From Cymbidium sinense (Eukaryota; Streptophyta; Magnoliopsida; Asparagales; Orchidaceae), in assembly GCA_021442155.1 (NCBI GenBank), contig CM038221.1, positions 27,495,906 through 27,559,905 on the forward strand: a DNA stretch of 64,000 nucleotides, given 5' to 3'. The position numbers were made by a program, and so were the translations under genes. Below the pieces are notes generated by a model. That model made no database searches, was not told where the DNA came from, and saw only the letters and a program-made list of their open reading frames with translations. Below are positions 25,001 to 35,190 of this stretch, piece by piece (positions within the stretch are counted from its first letter, which is position 1; the number at the start of each line of letters is the position of its first letter).

Positions 25001-28000
25001 TTTATAGCAAATCATCGGCTCTTGAGCGGAATCTAATGCCCAAGATCTTATAATTCCAACTTCATTTGAGCATTCAAACACAAAATACATCATATGATCA
25101 AAGGAATCATTTTGAGCCGTCCGATTGAGAGGAGTGGTTGATTTTATGTATTTACTGAGTCACTCCAATCTATAAATACTCATTCTTCATACATGAGGAA
25201 GAGAGAGAGAGAGAGAGCTCAAAGCGAAAATCCTCCGGCATAATCGTTACCACTGACGCCGACCACTTGGTTATAACCACTCGCCCGGTTGCCGCCATCA
25301 CGATCCTTGCTTGCCGTAATCTGCCGTTGCCACCGGCTGACCACCGCCGGCCGTCATTATCATCGCTGACGTCGCCACATCACGACTACATCGTCCATCC
25401 GCCGATCCTCGATTTATCTTCACGGCTACCATCCGACGACTCATCCTCGCATTGTTTCACCATTACTATATATTTATTGTTGATTTTCATTGTACTCTTC
25501 ATATACAATTTTGTAATCTTATCGAAAACTTGTTCCAAAACAAATACATAGTGAAAGATTTCTCGTTAAAGCTATGATTTTTCCCTTTTGAGGTTTTTTA
25601 CGTAAAATTTTGGAGTTTTTTGTTCATTTTAAATCTCATGTACCTGATTTCAAGGCTGGCGAAACTTTCACTCTACCGCAATTGATTTTCTAGCACGCAA
25701 CAATATATATATAATTTGATTATCATTATTGTGACATCATGTGAGATGAATATTTTTTACTATTATTTAACTTCAATGAAATTTAGTATTGAAATATTTT
25801 CTCCTTTCACGTAATAATTTAAGAAGCCACAACGTTAAAAAAATGTTTTAAAAGATTTAATAAATGTAAATAAATAATGTCATTTTATGTCTTGAAAAAC
25901 TTTCACATATTTTAAAAGAATATTATATTTGTATGTTATTATATTTTATATATTTAAAGGAGTTATTGCATTTTATATTGTGTGTGTGTGTGTGTGTTGC
26001 AGAAACAGTTGATAGATGAGTGAAAATTTTGAAGAAAATGACATTTTTTATTATGCATTGAGAGGATGAAAAGCATTAATACAATAAGTAGGAAAATTAA
26101 ATTTAAGAAAAGGTGGCCTTATGATTTTCTTATTTTACAGATGAGTGATAAGTATTAACCGAGACGATAAGAAAGACATGCTCAAGTGAAGGTATTAATG
26201 ATGAAAATAATTGTCTTTTCTTAGAAAAGATATTGAAAATAGGATGAGGTAGTTTGATAAACTTTTCAAGGGATGAAAGACGATTGATTTTAGAATCTTA
26301 ATATCCTAAACAAAAAATGAATTTCATTTTATCGTCATATTAGTAATTTGAAGTTAGTGAAGTTTTAAAGAAAATGAAATGTGGAAAAGCAAGAGGACCG
26401 GATAATATTGATAGATGTGGAAATGTTTAGGAGATCAATTTCAGCTTACAAATCTTTTAATGTTATTTTAAAGACTAAAGAAGATGAGAGAAAAGAGTTT
26501 GTTTGTTCTATATTTAAGAATAAAGGTGATGCAAATAAATTATGATTAATGTGTCATACAAAAATTATGAGAGAGAGTAATTGAGCAAGTTATGTGATAT
26601 AGAAGTCACAATCAATTTGGTTTCATGCCGTAGATCTATGGATGCTATACATTTGTTAAGAGGTTTGATGGAGAAGCATAGAAAGTAAGAAGGATCTACA
26701 TGTGATATTTATGGATTTAGAGAAAGCTTATGATAAAGTCTCAAGAGATGTTCTTTGGAGAGTTCTAGAAAAAATGAGTTAATATTGGTTATATTCAAGT
26801 CATTAAGGATATGTATACTGATTTCTACTTGTGTCCAAACACAAGGAGGATTGACAAAATATTTTCCTATTTTTTGGATTACATCAAGGATCAACATTAA
26901 GCCCTTATCTTTTTACTTTAGTTATCGATGTTCTTACGAGGCATTTACAAGAAGATGTACCTTGGTGTATGCTTTTGCTGATCTTCTATTGATAAGACTA
27001 GAGGGAGTCCAATAGAAACTTGAATTATGGAGGTCAACTCTAAATCTAAAAAAAATATATGGAGTGTAATTTTATTTTTAAAGTGATAGTGTTGTGACTT
27101 TAGGTGATCAAGTTATTAATAAGAGTTTGCATATTGTGCATTGTTCAAAATGATGGTGAAATAGATGGAGATGTTATTAGTAGAATTCAAGTTGGATGGT
27201 TGAAGTGGAGGAATATCCGCCTATTATGTGATAGAAAAGTTATTTATTTCAAAAAATTTTATAAGATGGTGGTAAGACTTGCAATGACTTATTGTGCGAA
27301 TGTTGGCCAATAAAGAGAAGCATAAGACTAAGTTAAGTGTTGAGATGAGGTTGCTCAGTGGATGAGTGGCTTTACTCTTAGAGATAGAATGCAAAATGAG
27401 TATGTTAAAAAGTTAGTAGCTCAGTGGTAGATAAGATTAGGAGATGCCTTAGATGGTTTGGCCACATAAAGCGTTACGTCCATTTATATTGTGTAGAGTA
27501 GATGCATTAGATTTGTTATGTTAAGAAAGGCAGAGGTAGACCTAAAAGACTTGGTTAAGATGTATAAAAATGATCTTAGATATTGAATTAAATGAGAATT
27601 TGGACAATAGGACACAATGGAGAAGGATTCATGTAGCCGACCCCACCTAGTGGGATTAAGGCTTGTTGTTGTTGTTGTTTTACATTGGTGACTTATACAT
27701 AGTATTTTAATTTTATATGTTTAGTGCAGATTCAATTATTGCATTATTGTTCTTCTGTTTGGATTCTTTCTCTTTTTTTAAACTGACTCTTGGAGTGAAT
27801 TACTTGGGACATGAAGTGGAGTCTTATGTCCTTACTCGTTTCTAATTTTTGTCACCTCCATACCTCCGAAAAACATATCTTTTATCCATCAACCAACTGT
27901 TTTACCCTTTTGTGGTGGCCGTAAGTATCAGCTTTTAAGCTCTAACCTACATCTTGATGTAAGAATGGCATGCCATTCTCCCCCGCACAGCTTTCATAGT

Positions 28001-31000
28001 TGCTTAATTTCTAAACTGGTATTCAAAACCCAACAAGGGCTCTGCCGCCTCATTTCCTTAATTTTAACATTGTGGTATATTTCACTGGGATGGATATTGC
28101 TATTTAGGTTAAACCCCATCTTCTGGTATTTATGCTGTATTTTGAAATGGAATGTCCTTGCCATCTTATGATATCTTAAAAACTTCACTTGTATTTTCAC
28201 ACAGCGATAACTTTTTCTTGATCCAAAGGGTTATGATTTTAGCAGGAAGTAGAGAAGGAAGAGTTGGAAGAAAAAGAAGTGGAATCTGAAGATGAATCTG
28301 AAGAGGATTTTGAAGATACTGAGGTATTATTTAGTAAACTCTAATGTCATCGTATTTGTTATCATTTATGATAGTTACATTAGTGGTTCCCTAATTTCAC
28401 AGAAAAGGAAAGGCACTGAAGGCCTGATTGAAATTCAGAACCCAAACCTGTTAAAGCCAAAGACTGTGAAAGCTAGAGATGCAAATGTAAATATTGAAGT
28501 TTCTTTTTCTCAAATTCAGATGCATTTGCAATGTAAATTTTATTCATAGAGCATGCACAAATATTCTGAAGAGGATATTCTCGTCCTTATCTTACTTTTT
28601 TTTAACAAATATAATTACTTGCATGTATTTATAAATTATTATTAATTAATGAATGAATTGTTGATGATGCCAATTATGAGTGCTTTTTTTTTATTTTAAT
28701 TCAAGTTTCGTACAACTGGTTTTTTTTCCTTCTTTTATCTCTGCCCTTCTTTCTTCCTTCTCTGAATATTTCATACCTTTTTTTGCAATAATCATCCTCC
28801 ATCATTCATGCTATTCTAAAATTAATTTGATTTGACTACATTTAACTTTACCACTTCTGAACTTTTATGAGAAAGATTGGGGCATTTCATTGGTCATCAC
28901 CAGCTTTTTCACATCCATTTGTCCTTTTCTTTGTGAATCCTTTATTTGTTCCTCATTTCTGTTGTCTTTCATGTTATTGAGTTTTCACGTGTCTTTGCAT
29001 TTCTTCTTATGTTATCTTGCGCGCTCTCTTTCTTCCTTACTATTTCTATCTCACATTTAGAACAACTTATTTTCTATTCTTATCTTTCAAAATAGGTACT
29101 ACTCTAGCTCTTTATTTTTATTATGATTTTCAACGTAGGTCTTATCTTATAACATTTTAAATGGTGTTTTCTATTGCTGAAAATTTAGATACTGAAACGT
29201 GATTCTAATTAGTCAGTTTTGTCGTTGAGAAGTTACAATCTGCCTCTGATTGTACTGGCTAAATGTGTTTTCCTTATATTTTTCCTTTTGTAGTCGTAAA
29301 AATCTCATGTACTGTAAAATCTTATTTTCATTGTGTAGTTTGACAAGGCAGGTGAACTCTCAAGGCGTGAAAGGTATGTCTACCTTTTTCCAATTATATT
29401 TAGCCAATTTTCCTTCCTTCGAAATTTCGGCCTGTCACATTCTTCCCTGCTGAGCAATTCCAGAAGTTATATGATCCTTTCGTAAACTGTAATGATTTTT
29501 ATGAATGACCATGATAAGCATGCCGCAGTGGAGATGCCTATGCCATTGTTTATGGACTAGGAACCAAGTCCGGTTTAGAGAGGAAGCAGTCTAAAGTGTT
29601 TATTGCGAAGAAATAGTGCTGCATATCAAGTTAGTAAACGAAATGCTGAAAGCATGGTCTTTGTAACTCCATCGTAGTAATCTCAATGGTAATATTTTTG
29701 TGCTTCTGTTAATAACTAGAGTTTAAAACAAATTTTGTAGAAAATGGCCGTTCAAATTAAGCAGTCCAAATTAACCTTCAAATTGTCATGAACTACTTAT
29801 GGTTTTACTCTCATCCAAGATCTTAAAATTTTTAAGAATACTTCAAGCTGAGTTGTAAAAGAAGTAGGGATTAAAATGCAATGCTGTCAGAAACTGGATA
29901 ATGATTTTTTGTTCATTATTTGGAATCTGAATGCTATATGACAATCTGGTAGATTTTGTTGCTAGAATCAAGATTGGCTGGCTGAGAAGGGTTATCTTAG
30001 TAATTTTCTAAGTAGGGCAACATACAAGAAGTTTGCTAAGACAGAAGTCATCTTGAATGAGCTTTAACACACTCAAACCGAATGATGCCCTTGTCTAGTG
30101 GGTAATTAGCACCGGCGTATGATTGATATATGTATCAACATAAGTCTGTTATACACATTAAGATCCTCAACTTGGAAGGTGGTTCGGGATTAAGGTTTTT
30201 TAATATGATGTGTATTATAATTATTTGATAAGAAAATTGCGGACTCACATCAAATAATTCTACTATATAATTAAAACCCAGTTGATAATGCAATGATCTA
30301 AATATTCTACAAAATTCAATGAGGATTTTGAACCACACAAATATCTACTAGCAATTGTAATTTAATTTTAATATATTGGTTTTTTGATGTGTTGAATTTG
30401 AACAAAATCAAGAACACTAATCAAACATTGTCAAATTATGTAGACACAATAGCAGTAAACGAAGTACAAGATAAGAAAAACTAAGCCTTACGGCGATATA
30501 TTAAAAGGACTTCCTTGAAATTAGACAATCATACTTGTATTGCATTCGGAAGGAACTATACATTATGCTTGCATGCGTGGAAACATAGACAATTTATGGT
30601 TTTCTAGAAGAGACATTTTGGTTATTTCTATCAAAAATCAAGACACTGAATTGGATGGTTCCAAATAATCCCCTTTGATCATTTAATATTTTCTTGACAT
30701 TTTAGTGCCTTAATAGACTTTAAAATTAATTGATATTTTGGCTCGTTTGATTTAACATTTGTTTTAATTATAAGCATACAAAATTTGGAGGAATTTTGTC
30801 TCTGAAATGGCCTTAAAAATTTTTGAAGTATATTTCTGGGTGCTTGATTTAGGCCTCATTTGGGCAGTTCATAGCGTTTGGGCATTGTTGGATTCATATG
30901 ATCAACAAATGCTGTCTGGACTATGAGTTTGTCGAAAATAGAACTAAAATGATATGGGAATCAATTTTTGAAATTTCTTGTTTAATTATTTAGTGCTTTA

Positions 31001-33026
31001 AAATCTGCATTAAAATTTATATTTGATCAAATGATTTTTTTGGTGACATCAATTATCATGATTATGATATCCTGTGCTAAGAATCTGGTGAAATGATGCT
31101 TCAATCATTCCGTGAGTTCCTCATTTGCTAGTTTGTGTACGGTTGGTGGATATGGCATTTCAGAATTGCTCTTGGCTATCCTTAAACTGATCTTTGTTAA
31201 TATTTAGTTTAAACTAATTGGCCTGAATGAAGTAGTAAAATCAAAACAGACGGAAAGCTCCTTATTGTCCAACAAACCCAACTGTATCTTTCATCGATTT
31301 GCTAAGTTCGACTCTAGACAAGTTGGTTTGTGGTGTGAAGAATGTATTTGGCCTATGGATCTGACTTGATATATTAAATAGGATTTTTTTTAAAATTTTT
31401 TTATTAATTTTTTGTTTTTTGTTAGTGGATTTTGTTGCTTGCATTTGGTGATTGGTGTGCAGAGGGTGGTGCTAACAATTGGTCCTGGTCATCATCATAC
31501 TGACTTCGATTTGTATTTATAGTTTAAACTCTCAAATAAAAAAAATTAATTTAAACTAAAGCTACGATTTCCTTTAATCATACCTCTCCCAATTTGCTTA
31601 AATGAATTTTCCAATTTTGTTCAAATGCCAAAAATTGTTGGTAATGGAATTTTTGTATTTGTTCCTTTGTGGCAGTAGAAAGGTGTGGATACTAAATGTA
31701 ACAGGTAAGTGGCTTTTAAACAATGTTATGTTGGGGGTCGTGTAGCATATGATTAAAAAACATTTTAGCTTCCAGTGCTTATTCACCATCTCAGGAAGAA
31801 GCAAGTTATGGAACTTCAAGTTTTTCTTTTGATCACAGCTGTATCATTCATTCAATTCCATTCATATTTTTGTATTTCTTCAGTTTGATTTTTTTTTTCT
31901 TTTGGTTTCATTTTATTTTCATATGAACATAAAGATGTTTGTTGCTTAACTTTATGGCTTATCGCAGAGAGGAGATAGAGAAGCAAAAAGCTCATGAACG
32001 CTACATGAAGCTACAGGAACAGGGAAAAACGGAACAGGCCAAGAAAGATTTAGGTAAAGTTTCAATTTTGATTTCTTCCACCTCTTACCAATCCACCATA
32101 CCATGTTCTCGAAGGCAATGGCGCTGTGCCCGGAAATAACATGACAGTAATTCAATGATGAAGCAAATGCTATGATTGTATCTGATATTTTCTATTTTAT
32201 GGCTTCTAAAGCACATTATATTAAAATGAAATACTACAGAAAAAAAACTTGATTCTGCTCATTGTTCCCCTCTACACTTGGAAAAATGCTCAGATTTTAG
32301 ATAGATTTTCTGTGGCATCTCTCACAAACAAGAGGCTGAAATGTCTTATCAGCTCAAAATGTGATTTTTGTTCTTATTTGATTAACATCTGACTTATTGC
32401 AGAACGCCTGGCATTGATACGACAGCAACGAGCAGAAGCTGCAAAGAAGCGTGAAGAGGAGAAGGCTGGTAACTTCATGTTTTGATTATTACGTATACTT
32501 GCTATGGTTTGCTTTAGGTTTTGTGCCTCTTTCTTTTCGCAGGTCACCCTGATCCCAATACTACGTGCAGTGACTAAGATGACTAATCAGGCCCAGAACC
32601 CACATCTCCATTTCTTTCACTCATTGAAGACAGCCTGGAAAATCAACGCACGTGAGTACTAAATGATCGCCTCACTAACTGAGCTGGGTGTGCCCTCTTC
32701 AAAAAGTAAAACAACAAAAATGAAAAGACATTATAGAGGGTCTTGTCAAATAGAAACGGTACTCATACGATTGATTAATTATAGTAATTAATAATAATGC
32801 ATATAAAATGCAGGATATAAAAATGGGTGAAACTATCTGACCAAATTTTGATTAGGATGAGTTTTAAAATATTTAGATTTATTTTGAACAAAATGTAATA
32901 TAAAAATCGGTCAGTTATTAATGTAGTGCATTTATCTCAAAATAAACTCAATAATTTTAAAATGAATCTTGATCTGTTATTGTTTTGCCAGTCAAGGAGC
33001 AGAAAAAGGCTGAGGCTCGCAAGTGA
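1610..33026 (+). CDS. PDAP1: PDAP1-like 28 kDa heat- and acid-stable phosphoprotein, complete, 8 coding exons
   Basis: Coding exons read by eye: 1610-1676, 5953-5990, 28246-28323, 28403-28486, 29339-29373, 31968-32053, 32403-32468 and 32992-33026. They sum to 489 nt, or 162 residues plus a TGA stop. All junctions are GT-AG and phases agree throughout. The N terminus is the family signature ([11 protein letters not shown] then FSTPEEM, residues 4-22), followed by [10 protein letters not shown]. Exon 3 is an acidic Glu/Asp/Ser tract (36-61). [14 protein letters not shown] and KARDAN follow, then LSRRERE and a charged helix with [16 protein letters not shown] (about 102-130), [18 protein letters not shown], and the tail [10 protein letters not shown]. 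Length and order fit plant members. The family is a small, largely unstructured phosphoprotein; human PDAP1 was named for PDGF association and has been linked to RNA and ribosome biology, while the plant role is not well defined. The start is the first ATG after the probable TATA box. Introns of 4.3 and 22.3 kb make the gene unusually long. Confidence 0.93.
1677..5952 (+). other. PDAP1 intron 1 (4.3 kb)
   Basis: The intron runs from the donor after ATGG at 1676 to the acceptor TGCAG before 5953. It is AT-rich with no convincing coding or transposon domain. A (CT)n tract lies at 5173-5198. The acceptor region carries two AG sites 6 nt apart (5951-5952 and 5957-5958). Using the second would remove two alanines in frame. 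Confidence 0.7.
5173..5198. repeat. (CT)n microsatellite
   Basis: A run of about 13 CT units in PDAP1 intron 1, followed by a T-rich stretch. The reverse strand is an (AG)n tract. Confidence 0.9.
6738..6782. repeat. (AT)n microsatellite
   Basis: About 22 uninterrupted AT units in PDAP1 intron 2. Confidence 0.95.
7060..7760. other. Unclassified CpG-containing repeat-like block in PDAP1 intron 2
   Basis: A patch with more CpG than its surroundings, with words such as 'tcgaaaattcgcc' and 'ttcgaaaatcgcg' near its two ends (about 7100 and 7690). It has no open reading frame of note and no recognised domain. It is probably a decayed transposon, but no ends or target duplication could be fixed. 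Confidence 0.3.
8885..9360. repeat. Degenerate tandem array, about 80-100 bp unit, about 5 copies
   Basis: The phrase 'gacttgggcccaatgggct' recurs in diverged form near 8897, 8991, 9073, 9248 and 9318. Each is followed by 'agaaaattataagcttaaag' and 'ttcataagatgggtc' variants. Unit lengths vary through small indels. The array lies in PDAP1 intron 2 and has no coding content. Confidence 0.75.
9540..10030. repeat. Degenerate repeat, about 210 bp unit, about 2.3 copies, purine/pyrimidine-rich
   Basis: 'catgacatgatcccataaag' (about 9549), 'atgacataatcctgtggag' (about 9768) and 'catgacatgatgtcgtgaag' (about 9973) begin successive units. Each continues with GAGAAA-rich, then CCTCTTTT-rich, then 'tgcccatttatgaataa'-like sequence. 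The lysine- or serine-rich reading frames across it are low-complexity artefacts. Confidence 0.65.
10765..11190. repeat. Short tandem arrays with CpG-rich units (about 65 bp, then a related degenerate array)
   Basis: 'accacgccaagaaaggcgtg' occurs three times, starting near 10768, 10831 and 10896, each followed by a 'gttagacaccgcgatc' variant and AAAATTTTATT. After 10920 a second degenerate series repeats 'cgcggaacaacgcgag', 'acttatcacaaa' and 'gattttcc' about four times. Both look like internal arrays of an old LTR element, but no gag or pol domain is readable. Confidence 0.65.
12410..13935. repeat. Degenerate repeat family, about 120 bp unit, about 6 copies
   Basis: Units open with variants of 'gagcaaaacctaccattagc' near 12421, 12541, 13107, 13227, 13732 and 13857. 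They continue with 'aatgacaagaagcaag', 'catactaaactcatatgcat' and 'tttcagatttagctaag'. Some adjacent units are spaced 120-125 bp; others are separated by unrelated or more diverged sequence. A second motif, 'gagaagcaagaacaaggcaag', recurs near 12779 and 13480. The array is non-coding and lies in PDAP1 intron 2. Confidence 0.6.
14815..15290. repeat. Duplicated block, copy A (partner at 15350-15885, offset 600 bp)
   Basis: Shares 'attggatgatttggg', 'gatgaaccatattgat', 'gcttaaatacgcgacattac', 'cgttctcgtagactttgcc' and a long, nearly identical 3' stretch (from 'ctttgatatgcatataattt' at 15135) with copy B. This copy is shorter in the CpG-rich middle part, where it lacks several 2-10 nt pieces present in copy B. 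Confidence 0.85.
15350..15885. repeat. Duplicated block, copy B
   Basis: Second copy of the block at 14815-15290. The shared word 'ctttgatatgcatataattt' starts at 15735, exactly 600 bp after its partner, and over 120 bp of nearly identical DNA follow. The 5' and middle parts are more diverged and CpG-rich. The reading frame across 15445-15777 has no domain and is not called a gene. Confidence 0.85.
16269..16393 (+). mobile_element. 5'-truncated 3' end of an RTE-like LINE
   Basis: Carries 'gatcttag', 'attaaatgagaatttg', 'gggcacaatggagaag', 'catgtagtcgaccccac', 'atagcgggataaaggctt' and a (TTG)n tail. This matches the 3' end of the longer LINE at 26000-27682 nearly word for word. It is a typical short insertion left by 5' truncation. 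Confidence 0.8.
16620..16860. other. Probable LTR-type relic
   Basis: 'gtgtagtttgggcaatccca', 'aaacctacatccacacc' and 'ttcgttggattctac' resemble phrases common in LTRs of plant Ty1/copia elements, which often carry an 'acgtggttcggc...tacgtccac' motif. No ends, partner LTR or coding part were found nearby, so this is a tentative assignment. Confidence 0.3.
16861..19605. other. PDAP1 intron 2, AT-rich part without recognised genes
   Basis: Mostly AT-rich DNA with several poly(A) and poly(T) runs. A T-rich stretch at 18085-18140 gives poly-Lys or poly-Phe reading frames that are artefacts. The motif 'acctagaggagggagggggt' at about 18577 followed by 'gaattg' resembles a phrase often seen in plant LTRs and hints at another retroelement relic. 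Nothing else could be named. Confidence 0.4.
19606..20357. repeat. Recent tandem duplication, 377 bp x 2, nearly identical
   Basis: Copy 1 starts at 19606 and copy 2 at 19983, both with 'gaccaaatatagcaatatta'. By eye the copies differ at one place (AAGCTGTG versus AAGTTGTG). Each ends in 'cacttttagtggttt'. Just after copy 2 the sequence 'tttggtctcaa' is the reverse complement of 'ttgagaccaaa' at the internal junction. No reading frame or transposon end is apparent, so the event looks like a recent duplication or an assembly duplication. Confidence 0.95.
20360..21960. other. PDAP1 intron 2, unclassified
   Basis: No gene is visible. A possible MITE spans about 21447-21720: the left part 'gaggctatttgaggtgattg' and the right part 'ccaaacaactttatgatag' then 'aatgaacccca' suggest inverted ends of the class that starts GGG..TTT. 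Its boundaries are not clear. A (TA)n tract follows at 21965. Confidence 0.3.
21965..22006. repeat. (AT)n microsatellite
   Basis: About 20 AT units, immediately before the left LTR-like block at 22008. Confidence 0.95.
23065..23640. repeat. Minisatellite, about 60-80 bp unit, about 8 degenerate copies
   Basis: Units follow the plan 'tcttccatacaagtaacgcc', 'atcgcaacactcgacaaaca', 'acctcgatagtcaaaat', 'cttcggattcaattcgacc'. Variants start near 23080, 23140, 23200, 23270, 23350, 23425, 23490 and 23560. Unit length varies through small indels. The array sits inside the LTR pair at 22.0-25.7 kb. Confidence 0.8.
23690..24780. other. GC- and CpG-rich low-complexity internal part of the LTR element
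   Basis: Composition changes sharply from the AT-rich surroundings. 23700-24010 is built from 'gccgactaccgccgccgg'-like words, a degenerate triplet-type repeat. 24355-24780 is over half G+C and stays open on the - strand for 141 codons. That translation is Arg/Gly/Ser-rich with no known domain, and openness in GC-rich DNA is weak evidence, so no gene is called. Confidence 0.5.
25979..25997. repeat. (TG)n microsatellite
   Basis: About 9 TG units at the upstream edge of the decayed LINE. Confidence 0.9.
26000..27682 (+). mobile_element. Decayed non-LTR retrotransposon (RTE-like LINE) with reverse transcriptase remnants
   Basis: Frameshifted translation across + frames shows the reverse transcriptase order of plant RTE-type LINEs: '[13 protein letters not shown]' (about 26370-26405), 'NQFGFMP' (about 26610), '[15 protein letters not shown]' (about 26640-26690), '[19 protein letters not shown]' (about 26703-26757), a degraded '[15 protein letters not shown]' part (about 26880-26930), 'AFADLL' where the FADD box should be (about 26973), and '[19 protein letters not shown]' (about 27140-27196). 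The 3' end has 'gccgaccccacctagtggga' and 'ttaaggcttgttgttgttgt', the (TTG)n tail expected of RTE elements. Many stops and frameshifts, and loss of the catalytic Asp pair, make it inactive. It lies sense-oriented in PDAP1 intron 2. Confidence 0.85.
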
Positions 33027-33292
33027 TGATCAATGCAGAAAAGGTTTTTCCTCACTCACCAACAGACTTAAAATACTGGCTTGATTGATTATTTTTCAAG
33101 TTGTTGTCAGCTAAAACAGTGATTTATGTATTAATAACTCCGAATTAACTCTTTTATTTGTATGCTTTTGTATACACCATCTAATTTCTTAATTAGAAGA
33201 AAAGCCGTTATCTGCTACAGCATTATACTGTGCCTTTATGGTCTATAGCTAGTTCATGCTTGTTATTGATGAATGTCTTAATTGGTGGAAGC

Positions 33293-33298
33293 AATAAA
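33293..33298 (+). terminator. Polyadenylation signal AATAAA of the PDAP1-like gene
   Basis: AATAAA lies 267 nt after the TGA stop at 33024-33026, in T-rich DNA. This gives a 3' UTR of about 290 nt. It precedes the AT-rich intergenic DNA that starts near 33310. Confidence 0.5.
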
Positions 33299-33897
33299 CT
33301 GAAATTAAGGGTGTGTTTATGATAGTGTTTTTGCTGTTTTATTATTTTAGAAAATAGTTAGAAAGTAATCATAATTCTATTTGGTTAGCAATTTTTTGGT
33401 TATTTTTAAAATAATTTGTGATGAAAAATTATTTTTGAGAATCATAATTATTAGAATATGATGGCTGTCACAAAGTTAATGTTTATATTTTTTCAAAAAA
33501 AAAATAATTATAATACTCCTTAATGTTCATTTTTAACATTTAAGAATACAAGTCGAAGTAGTAGTTAAGAGTGAAGGTTATTTTATTTTTATTTTTTTTA
33601 AAAACATTTAAGTTTTCAATCGGTAAAATAATGTAGGAGAAATTTTGATAATAGTTTTTAAAAATAATATAAACTAATTTAGTTGACTTTATGAAGGAAT
33701 TAGAGTAAATAATCCAAGTGAACATGATGTGTGAGCCAAGTTTGAGTTCGATGGGTTGAAGTCAAGCTCAAGTTAGCTTGGACTAGCTTAGACTAGATTT
33801 GATGGTTTATGAGTTTGCTAGTTTAATAAATATTAATATATTTTATATTTAAATTATATTAAAATATAATAGTTTAAGTATTTAATTATTAAAATGT

Positions 33898-33954
33898 CAT
33901 TTATATATAATACATAATTTTTATATATTTATATATCTAACATTTAAACTTAAA

Positions 33955-34038
<84 letters not shown>

Positions 34039-34195
34039 CAAAATTTTTATTATTACAATAAAAATAATATTTTTCTTGATTTTTTAAAATAAAATTTATC
34101 TTTTAAAATATAGAAAATATGTTATATTTATAAATATCACACTTTAGGTATTAGATATGTAAATGTATAATAATTGTGTATTATGTATGTAAATT
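33898..34195. mobile_element. Foldback MITE-like element, copy 1 (interrupted by (TA)n)
   Basis: The left end 'catttatatataatacataa' with 'tttttatatatttatatatctaacat' variants mirrors the right end 'ggtattagatatgtaaatg' through 'attatgtatgtaaat' when reverse-complemented. It shares this arrangement with copies at 35191, 51401 and 57678. The middle is expanded by a (TA)n tract at 33959-34035. Confidence 0.5.
33959..34035. repeat. (TA)n microsatellite, about 38 units
   Basis: The longest pure TA run in the window, inside a foldback MITE-like copy. A tract this long is self-complementary and prone to length change and assembly error. Confidence 0.95.
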
Positions 34196-35190
34196 TTTTT
34201 ATTAAATATATTTAAAAATTAGATCTTAATCCATTATATTAAATAATTTATTATTATTTTTTTAATTTTAATTTTATTTTATAATGATAATTATTTAAAT
34301 TATAATTATTTTATTTTTTCATATTTAAATAAGCTAAATTATGGGACTCAAAATAAAATTTAAGCTCGATAAATTAATCAAGTTCAAGTCAAAAATGACT
34401 CAAACACAGCTCGGCCATTCTTATTTTATGCCCTATTTTAGAGGAGCACAAATGAATCCCAGCATTATTTTATTGATAAGAATATGTTGTCATTGTTTCC
34501 TTCAAAGAACTAAATAATTTGCTTTGCATGTTTTCGGAGAATTTATGTGCATAATATTTATAATTCTCATTTAAAAATCTAAAATCTTGTATTTACTAAA
34601 CTAACACTCCGTTTATTTTACCCTCTCTTTGTTCAAAATTAGAAACCCACCCTCTCAAAATCCTTCACACCAGGGTTTCATTGGGGAGGAGGATTGAGGG
34701 TATTTGCTTCACCTTGCATGAAGATGTCGAAAACAATGATGAGATCTCAATATAATTTCTTGAGTAATTAAATATAAGAATTAAGTATAATGAGAATAAA
34801 TATAAAATTTTAAATATTAGATATATAAATAGAGTAATTTTGAGTATTTACAAATTCATTTATATATATATATATATATTCATGATACCACAATAATTAA
34901 AAAATATATTTTCATCATAATAACTTTATAATTAACTTTATAAAAAACTACAACAATCGCTACTAAGTTTAGAACCAGGTCATTAAACAAAATGTGAATA
35001 ATATTAAAAGCTACAATCTAGACTACGTCGATTTGAATATGATACAATATAGATACAAGATAATCTATTTTTTAAAATATAAAACACAAACAAACATATG
35101 AAATGACAATAATTTTATAATTTATAAATTTTAAATGATATATAATAATCACATAAATTATATAAATATTAAGTTAAAAAATTTAATAAA

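Larger units (their letters stand above)
22008..25702 (+). mobile_element. Non-autonomous LTR retroelement (LARD/TRIM-like), about 3.7 kb
   Basis: Two direct repeats (about 22008-22790 and 24890-25702) share, in order: 'aaacacggagt', 'gcccaagatct', 'cttcatttgag', 'acatcatatgatcaaag', a TATA-like 'tataaata' followed by 'ttcttcat', a GAGAGAG leader, 'aaaatcctcc', 'gccgaccactt', then 'atacaattttgtaatc', 'aaaacaaatacat', 'gaaagatttctc' and the end 'tagcac'. This is the layout of LTRs with a promoter, R region and poly(A) region. The roughly 2.1 kb between them has no gag, protease, RT or integrase sequence. It holds a minisatellite (23065-23640) and GC-rich low-complexity DNA (23690-24780). The outer limits are approximate because the copies are diverged and no target duplication was identified. 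Confidence 0.6.
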
